A DNA stretch of 64,000 nucleotides from Cryptomeria japonica (lineage: Eukaryota; Streptophyta; Pinopsida; Cupressales; Cupressaceae). The translations under genes and the position numbers were made by a program. The first letter of the stretch is position 1. Each line of letters begins with the position of its first letter. Below are positions 56,930-64,000 of this stretch, one piece after another. The notes under the pieces were generated by a model. The model saw only the letters and a program-made list of their open reading frames with translations. It ran no database searches and was not told where the DNA came from. The stretch spans positions 525,012,137-525,076,136 of the forward strand of contig NC_081414.1 in NCBI RefSeq assembly GCF_030272615.1, read 5' to 3'.

Positions 56930-57490
56930 TGGAAGCTCAATTTTGATGGGTCAAGAAGTAAGAATGGTGCTGGTGGTGGTTGTATGTTGGTTTCCCCTAC
57001 TGATGATAAATATTATGCAGCTTTCAGGTTTTCTTTTAGATGCACCAATAATACTGTAGAATATGAGACCTTAATTCATGGTCTACAATGGGAAAAGAAG
57101 AGAGGGATCAACTGTTTGCAGGTTTATGGTGATAGTGAATTGGTTGTCAACCAAGTAAGAGGTCTCCATTCCACTAAGAATGATCTTTTGAAGTCTTATA
57201 AACATAGGGTATGGGATATTATTGAAGATTTCCAAGCTTTCAATTTGCTGTCTATTCCTAGAAATTTTAATAAACATGATGATAGACTTGCTGCAATAGG
57301 AGCACAGTATGATATTCCAAATGATATCAACAATGTTAATGAACATCAGTATGTAAAAGTGATTATTAGGTATTCCATTCCTAAAAATGTTGATCATTGG
57401 CAAGTTTTTGATAGTGATCAGCAAATTATTAATTTTTTGAGGGAAGAGGCAGAGTTTTCTAACACCAACCAAGAGAAGATCAAGCAATAG
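56930..57490 (+). pseudogene. Archaeal-type RNase H placed between protease and RT
   Basis: The frame reads LWKLNFDGSRSKNGAGGGCM, then NNTVEYETLIHGLQ, VYGDSELVVNQVRG and FNKHDDRLAAIG. These carry the four metal-binding residues of RNase H in order: Asp (FDGS, 56944), Glu (VEYE, about 57058), Asp (GDSE, 57131) and Asp (HDDR, about 57285). The GAGGG and N-T-V-E-Y-E-T-L blocks are those of the archaeal or plant-type RNase HI that Tat elements have acquired. It would cut RNA in RNA-DNA hybrids and may replace the native domain, which is degraded here. Its place before RT, in the same frame as protease and RT, is unusual. The last 60 codons (DHWQVFDSDQQIINFL) resemble a linker. No stop lies inside the domain. 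Confidence 0.85.
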
Positions 57491-58560
57491 TATGATGATC
57501 GGGTCATACAACTGAAAACAAACAAGTTACCTAAGGGTTTGGTCACATTGGAGTCAATTTTCAATGAGGATGATCAAGTGAGAAAAGAAAAATCCAACTT
57601 GCAGATCAAGGAGGAACATTATGAAAATGTTGAGATTTTCAAGGATAAGCTGTTAAAGCTTGGCAAGGTATGTACTTAAGAGGAAAATCATGCATTTGTT
57701 TAATTGTACCAAGAGTTTAGTGACATTTTTTCTTGGCAATATTCTGATTTAAAAGGTTTTGACCCTAGTATTGCCCAACATACCATAGAGCTTGAGCTAA
57801 ATGCTAAACCTGTGAAGTAAAAAAAGAGACCTCTTAATACAAATATTGAGCCCCTTATGGTCAAAGTACTTGATAAACTCATTGAGAGCAACATCATTTT
57901 TCCTATTAAACACACCTCTTGGGTGTCAAACCTTATCCCAGCTAGGAAAAAGAATTATGAAATCACACTTTGTGTTGATTTCTGAGATCTCAATAGAGCC
58001 TCATTGAAGGATATATACCCACTGCCCTCTATGGAGCAGATTCTGCAAGTTGTTGCAGGTTCTAAGAGATTCTCCTTGCTAGATGGCTTCTCAGGTTATA
58101 ACCAAGTTTTAGTGGAGGAAGACCAATTTAAGACATCATTTACAACTAAATTGGGCACTATGGCATATAAAAAGATGCCATTTGGTTTGTCAAATGCTGG
58201 TGCCACTTTTCAGCGCGCTATGGATATGTCATTTCATGGTTTGATGTATAAATTTGTACTTGTTTATTTGGATGATATCACTGTTTATTCTAGAAATTTA
58301 GTTGAACACCTAGCTCACCTAAAGAAAAATTTTGAGAGGTGTAGAGAGTATGGTATATCTTAACCCAATGAAATGTGTGTTTTCTGTTCATGAGGGTAAT
58401 CTTCTGGGATATGTGGTGTCAAAAGAAGGTATTACTATTGATTCAAAGAGAGTAAGTGCTATTCTTTCCTTACCTCTACCAGCACACAATAAAGGCTTGC
58501 AAATATTCTTGGGTAGGATTAATTTTGTTAGAGGTTTACTCCAAATATTGCAGAATTATT
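57491..58560 (+). pseudogene. Tat-like reverse transcriptase
   Basis: The lead-in reads EFSDIFSWQYSDLKGFDPSI and HTIELELNAKPVK. The RT core reads VKVLDKLIESNIIFPIKHTS, then ITLCVDF*DLNRASLKDIYP, FSLLDGFSGYNQVLVEEDQ, KMPFGLSNAGATFQRAMD and FVLVYLDDITVYS. YLDD at about 58265 is the catalytic site and D of LLDGFSG the third Asp. Stops lie at 57488, 57677, 57701, 57818 and 57983. A one-base shift near 58350, within FERCREYG, moves the frame. After it NPMKCVFSVHEGNLLGYVVS and the connection segment follow. The last stretch, LGRINFVRGLLQILQN, is the thumb or connection start. Confidence 0.85.
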
Positions 58561-59336
58561 AAAACCTTTAACTTCTATATTGAAAAAGGATATTCCTTTT
58601 AGCTGGTCTAATGATGGGAAGAGGAGTTTTGAGCTTATAAAAAGAGGCACTTGCAACTGCTCCTACTTTGTTGAACCCAGATTTCTCAAAAGGTTTTATT
58701 TTGTATGCTTATGGCACTATCGATAGCATCTTAGCTATGTTGGTTTAAGAAAATTAACATGGTTTGGAGCAACCTTTGGCCTTTTTCAGTCAAGGCCTTA
58801 AGGATTATGATGAGAAATATTCTTTTGTTGGAAAATATGTTCTTGCTATTGTTAGAAGTTTGAAAAAGTTTAAGCATATGTTATCTAACAATAGGATTAA
58901 GTTGATGGTTGCTCACCCCTCAGTTAAAGAGCTTTTGCTCAGCAAAGACTTAAATGATAAGAGAGCTGGTTGGGTAACTATGGTGATGGAATTTGATGAT
59001 ATTAAGGTCACCAAGCTAGTCAGAGATAAGGGACTGTGTGAGCAGCTTGCTGATCACACAAACAACAATAAAGAGGATGAGGAGAAGGTAGATTTAGCCC
59101 TCCAAGACAAAGAACAAGTAGTTGTTCCTGTCCCTCCTACTAGCTGGGTACAAGAAATGGCTCATTTCTTGCTGACCAGTGAGTGTCTTCATGGATTAAG
59201 TAAGTCAAGAAGAAGGTATTATAGACTTCAATCCATTCCCTATGTACTCTTGAATGGTTTTCTATTTAGAAAGGATTTTCATGGTGTATTATTGAGATGC
59301 ATAGATGTTGATCAAGTTGATAAGGAATTGCATTAG
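58561..59336 (+). pseudogene. Degenerate gypsy RNase H and linker
   Basis: The domain expected after RT is present but eroded. LNPDFSKGFILYAYGTIDSI stands where gypsy elements have LYTDAS, so the first catalytic Asp is lost. Then EQPLAFFSQGLKDYDEKYSF, VRSLKKFKHMLSNNRIKLMV and LNDKRAGWVTMVMEFDDIKV follow the family outline. Stops cluster between 58560 and 58760. The linker KGLCEQLADHTNN, which in classical Tat elements leads into the extra RNase H, leads here into a short acidic segment and then integrase. That supports the view that the extra RNase H sits elsewhere in this element, before RT. Confidence 0.75.
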
Positions 59337-60392
59337 TTTCATGAAGGATCAATAGGAGGACACTTTTCAGCAAGAGCTACAACTCTAAAAGTTATGAAAG
59401 GAGGCTATTATTGGCCTAATTTGTTCAGAGATGCACATTCCTGGGTTAGAAAGTGTAAAGAATGTGCCATATTTGCAGGAAAAGAGAGGTTGGCAATGCT
59501 ACCATTACAGACTATTCAGGTAGAACAACCCCTTATGAAGTGGGGTTTAGATTTCATTGGAGTCATAAATCCACCTTCAAGTGATGGTCACAAGTGGGTG
59601 CTCATAGCCATTGATTATTTTACTAAGTGGACTGAGGCTGTAGCACTAAAGGAAGCAAATGAGACAACAGTTTTGAATTTTTATGATGAGCTGATAACTA
59701 GATTTGGTGTCCCTAAATCTATAGTTTCAAATAACGCTCTTGCTTTTGTAGGGAGCAGAATATCTGATTGGGTAGTAAAGAATGGTGTTTATCTCAACAC
59801 CTCATCTAATTATTACCTACAGGGCAATGGACAAGCTGAGTCCACAAATAAGAAGCTGCTCAGAATCATCAAAAGGAGCATGGAAGGAAATCAGCGAGCT
59901 TGGCACACCAAGCTCAAATCAGCCTTATGGGCTGATAGAATCACATCAAAGAGGTCCACTGGAATGTCTCCATACATGCTTGTGTATGGGAAAGAAGCAA
60001 GGTTTCCTATTTCACTCAAATTTCCAACCCTTGATCTAGCTAACCAACTGGATATGATTGATGAAGAGCCTATGACAACAAGATTAGCTCAGCTGATTGA
60101 GCTAGAGGAAGTTATAAATAAGGCAATGAGGCAAATTGAGCATCACCAAGCTCAAATGAAAAGATCTTTTGATAAGAGGGCTCCTCCTAGAGTGTTCAAG
60201 GAAGGTGACATTATCCTGAAATGGGATGAATTCAAAAGCAAGCTAGGCAAGCATACAAAGTTTGATGCTTTTTGGAGTGGGCCTTATATGATTTCTGAGT
60301 GCAAGCAACACAATGCCTTCCAACTATCTAAATTGGATGGTGAAGTTTAATCAATCCCAGTCAATGGGATTCACCTCAAGCATTGCTTTTGA
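59337..60392 (+). pseudogene. Tat-like integrase
   Basis: The zinc-binding part reads FHEGSIGGHFSARATT and GGYYWPNLFRDAHSWVRKCK ECAIF (H-H-C-C). The core has WGLDFIGVINPP (first Asp), WVLIAIDYFTKWTEAVALKE, then VSNNALAFVG where families have SDNGxxF, so the second catalytic Asp is Asn here, and GNGQAESTNKKLL (Glu). The C-terminal part, RVFKEGDIILKWDEFKSKLG and FDAFWSGPYMISECKQHNAF, matches the GPY/F module of gypsy integrases. No chromodomain follows, as expected for the Tat group. The frame is open from 59394 to a TAA at 60348 (Gln codon to stop), then runs to a TGA at 60390. A TAG at 59334 separates it from the linker. Confidence 0.85.
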
Positions 60393-60818
60393 GGTACGCT
60401 CAAAATTTTGTACATATTTCAGTTTTTCTAGTAGTGATAATTGCTTTGCATAGTAGGTCAGTTTGTAGTTTTGTTTTCCCTAAGTGCCTAATGCATAGTT
60501 CATAAGGAGTTTAAGGGTCTTTGTGCTGCAATAATCTGTTGCAGTGTTTCATAGGTGTTTTGTTGTTTTGTCCTATCCTAATCTGTCAATGCACATGCCT
60601 AATTCATGATAGTAAGGTGTTAATCTCACTGCCATAAACCACACACCTGTACTCCATATATTAGGATAGGTTTTTGAGGAAAATGAGAGTTTTTGTAGTC
60701 ATGTGTAATGTGTTGTTTCAGTTTTCTATCAGTCTCAATGAATCTGTGCCCAATGGAACACATAAGGCAGCTGGTCAAAATGTTTAGCAGGCAAACATAT
60801 AGCAGATGCCACCAAAAA
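60393..60818 (+). other. Trailer of the Tat-like element
   Basis: No gene. T-rich untranslated sequence between integrase and 3' LTR. The polypurine tract is not obvious; GCCACCAAAAA lies against the LTR. Confidence 0.5.
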
Positions 60819-63800
60819 TGTTACCTATTTTCGCTGCTAGCTCAATCAGGATGCGGAGATATTAGATCAATGTGTCCCAGAAGGAGAAACAAGTGCTAAG
60901 TATGAAAAGAATACATGTTTTTGTCTAACTTGTTTGCTTCATGTGCAGACATAGGGAAAATAACTTTTTGATTCATTGAATGACAACATGTGGGGTAAAA
61001 TGTGGTTCCCATGAGGGTTGAGCCCAACATGTTGATGGAAATGGGTGTTTCTTTGCAGTTTCTTGAATTTTTGCCTTATCGGCATGACCTACCCTGAACG
61101 ACAAGACTTACCTCGAAGACCCAAAGAGTAGTGTAGAGCACAAAATGTTATCATCGGGTTATCAAAAGGAACTATCTTATGTAATCCTAGTCACCCGATA
61201 GAAATTGCAAAGCGATGTGCGAAGTCATCAGCTATTAGAGGGAGTGTTTTCATCTTATCCCGATGACCCATTGGAAAAGGCTAAGGTGAACCTTTTATCC
61301 CACATTGGCCGCAGGGAGGAGCATTTCAATATTTATGTGCAAGGCCATGTATATCTTAAGTGTCAAATCTTACGAGCTTTTGACAAAGAGTAGAACAGTA
61401 TTGGTGGGCCTCCGATGTGCACACGCATCTCAAAGCGGTCAAATTTTGTAGTAAAAGGGAAAATTAATAGGTAAGAAGGTTGCAAAGGATCTGACGGCCA
61501 TTGCTATATTGCAAGATGAAAGTGCACGACTGTTAACAACCGCTACTTGGTGACTGATTAGCTAGTAGGCCAGGTGGCACCAAGGTAAGCACTGAGTAAA
61601 TCGAAGGGTGCCACATGGCAAACAAATGGTAGATGAATGTCGAGTAGACCATGGGTTTGATGGATCTCGATATGGACTTACTGAAGGCATTAGTTTCATC
61701 AACATGAAAGGTGTTGATGAAACTAAGATTTTGATAAGATAAGAAAGAAGTTCACCGAGTGCTCGGATCCATCGACAAAGGCACATCGAAGAAATATCAA
61801 CCGGTTCCATTGAAAAGTGAAGGCATTGATGAAACTACGGTTTCGATGAGACACAAAAATGGATAGCCGAAGAAGTTTGGCCGAAAGGTTGAAGCTGAGC
61901 AAACCAAAGAAAAATGGTGGGCCTGGTGGTGGTGTCTAGGTGGAAGTTGAAGTGGCACCCGGGTGGATCATGTAGTGAAACAGAGGCATGACACGTGGTG
62001 ACATCGTGGCATAAGAGAGAGCCGCTTAGAGAGATTAAAGACCAAGCAGATTCAGGTAGATCAACGGTGATCAAGAAAGATTTGACGGTTGTCGCTATGT
62101 TGCAATGAAAAGATGCACGTTGAGTTATCATAGCGACTTGGTGACTAATGACGTGGCTGAAAGAATAAGATCCAACAGAGCACGATGCGTGGCAACCCGA
62201 TAGACAGGTGGTTCCTAGGCAGATCTCATGAGCCAATCAGAGGGTGATATACGTTGACACATGACACAAGAGAGAAGATTAGCTGGGGTTAAAGGTCGAG
62301 TGAGTTGAAGAAAGATCAACGATGATGCGAGAGATCTGACGACGGTCGCTATAGAAAGAAGCTTGCCAGTTATCATAGCGACTTGGCGACAAAGCACATG
62401 CGAAAAAGAGAGAGCCTCTTAGAAAATTAAAGCTCGAGCAGTTTGAGGGCAGATCAATGATCGTCGCTATACCGCATGATGAAGATGCTCGCTAGTTATC
62501 ATGCGACTTGGCGATTGGCGAGGTGGTAGTTTAGGTGGCCATCCAGGTGGGCTCAGAATAAGTGAGGATGGACCACATGGTAGAGAGAAGATGAAGAAAC
62601 AAGTCAGACCAAGTCTAGATGGTAGACAAAATGGACCCATGAGCAAATCAAAGGCTGACACATGGCAAATGTCTGTAGACAAGCGAATCAACTTGTAATT
62701 TGAACTTCAACTTGGAGTTTGATTCAAAATGGTTCAATGGTTGAAAATGGTTCAATGGCTTGATAATGGTTCAAAGTACTTCAATTTTTTAATGATGGTT
62801 CATTCGGTTTAGGGGTTCAACTAGTTCAATGGTTCAGGGGCAAATTAACAAGCAAGCAGCATAGCAAGTCATCGATTATCGGGAGGAGCTATTCTAGTGT
62901 TATCTCGATAACCCAATGGAAAAGTGCAGAGTAATGGAAAAGGTGCGAGGTAATGCGGGAAGCATCGAGACATAAGGTAATTCATTCCAATGTTATTCCA
63001 AAGACCCAAAAGAGGATGCAGAGTCAATGCAAGAAAGAATGTTGTTGGGAGAACACCATCGGTTATCGATGGGAGTGTTATGATGTTATGTCGATAATCT
63101 GATAAGAAGGTGCGTGATCCAAAATATTGACATCCAACAAAATCACTAAAAAGCAGGCCAAGTCCGGTAGGATCCAGGTGGAATCAGCGCGAAAGGGAGT
63201 TTTTCTTTCAGCCACAGCCCTGATTTGGTACATAAATGTCAACACGTGTTTTGAGAGCCTTTTTTCATTTTTTGATTTTTGAATTTTTGCAAGTTTAGTA
63301 TAAGGGGCTTGGCGGATTCTGAGTTGGGGAGTTTTGGGTCTGATCTTTGTGGCAACAGATATTCACACTTTTGTAACTCATTCCTTATGAACATTGCTCA
63401 GACTTTGTAATAGAAACTCCTTTTCAATAAAAAATGAGTTCCTTCTCTTGTATCTGAGTTCTAAATATTATGTGAATACATTTTGGATGAAACGGTTGTG
63501 ATTATTATTCAAGTAATCCTTCCTTTTTATCTATTTTCCTTCAATGTTCAGTTCATGGTGTAGAATGCTATAGTGCAGGTTTGTGATTGTGTAAGTTATT
63601 TTGTTGTGTCAAGATTGTGAGAAACATTGTATGTTATCCTTTTATGAACAACATAAAGCAATCCTTTCATAAGAATCATTTTTTGCAAGTACACATTAGG
63701 GATATGTGAGCATTTTAGTTTCATTATTGGATCATTGTGAGTTGATTATCATAGAAAGTCATTTTTTTAGTAATTGGTGCATCACCTATTTGTTGATTTT

Positions 63801-63992
63801 TAGTTTTATGCATATCCTTCTTCCCTTTTCTTAGAAATTCATTTAAGTTCTTTAGGTGATCAAATAGGAAGCCGACCTATAATCCAAAGGTCTTCTCTCA
63901 TAATAGGATACCCACAGCCTGAGAGTAGTCCCATGTTGCACAAGATTGCAAGAAATTCAAGCTTGCATCGGGTGCAAATCCCTATGACAACA
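60819..63992 (+). repeat. 3' LTR of the Tat-like element
   Basis: 3174 bp, TGTTACCTATTTTCGC to ATGACAACA, pairing with 44056-47252. It is followed by AGGAT, the likely target duplication, and three more bases before the window ends. Confidence 0.9.
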
Positions 63993-64000
63993 AGGATATC

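Larger units (their letters stand above)
44056..63992 (+). mobile_element. Tat-like Ty3/gypsy element with 3.2-kb LTRs and an archaeal-type RNase H
   Basis: LTRs at 44056-47252 and 60819-63992 flank a gag-pol region on the plus strand. Flanking GGGAT (44051-44055) and AGGAT (63993-63997) are a likely target duplication with one change. Without the nested copia element (48543-55499) it is about 13.0 kb. Domain order is gag, protease, archaeal-type RNase H, RT, degenerate gypsy RNase H, integrase. The extra RNase H and the decayed native one are marks of the Tat group. In the Tat elements I know, the extra domain lies after RT-RNase H, not before RT. Gag, protease, extra RNase H and most of RT share one frame once the copia insertion is discounted. 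Multiple stops and a frameshift near 58350 disable it. Confidence 0.85.

Noticed and set aside
1-64000. CRISPR arrays, bacterial operons, rRNA or tRNA genes
   Set aside because: None seen. Repeats are LTRs, tandem duplications or microsatellites; tRNA-like matches are only primer-binding sites.

Overview
This window is repeat-dominated nuclear DNA from a land plant. It holds no prokaryotic features and no host gene I can recognise. The very long LTR elements, their deep nesting, GT-AG intron-containing transposon genes and heavy stop-codon decay fit a large, slowly purged genome such as a conifer or other gymnosperm. That assignment is an inference and low confidence.

Layout. 1-7.9 kb: decayed fragments, namely a Ty3/gypsy gag, a copia-type LTR, a copia RNase H scrap, AT-rich DNA with a 206-bp tandem duplication and a small GC island. 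7.9-25.3 kb: a CACTA (En/Spm) DNA transposon. Its TNP2 transposase continues into a DUF4216-like domain and an Asp/Gly repeat tail, and is followed by an intron-rich second gene that carries a SET-type methyltransferase domain. The TNP2 gene is split by a complete 10.1-kb LTR element (8321-18418, TSD AATAT) that has no pol genes but keeps one intact 886-codon ORF. 25.3-33.9 kb: mostly unassigned DNA, a minus-strand gypsy gag remnant, a possible small CACTA element and a copia LTR/PBS/gag start. 33.96-43.17 kb: a minus-strand Ty3/gypsy chromovirus with both LTRs. Its chromodomain is split by a 1560-bp solo LTR (TSD GTGAC) of the same family as the 10.1-kb element, and a scrap of a second chromovirus copy abuts its 5' LTR. 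44.06-63.99 kb: a Tat-like Ty3/gypsy element with 3.2-kb LTRs and domain order gag-PR-archaeal-type RNase H-RT-degenerate RNase H-integrase. It is interrupted in gag by a complete copia element (48543-55499, 451-bp LTRs, TSD ATCCT).

Relative ages follow from nesting: the CACTA element predates the 10.1-kb element, the chromovirus predates the solo LTR, and the Tat-like element predates the copia element. Almost every polyprotein is broken by in-frame stops; the 886-codon ORF is the only long intact one. The two observations most worth following are the SET domain inside the CACTA transposon and the archaeal-type RNase H placed before the reverse transcriptase in the Tat-like element.
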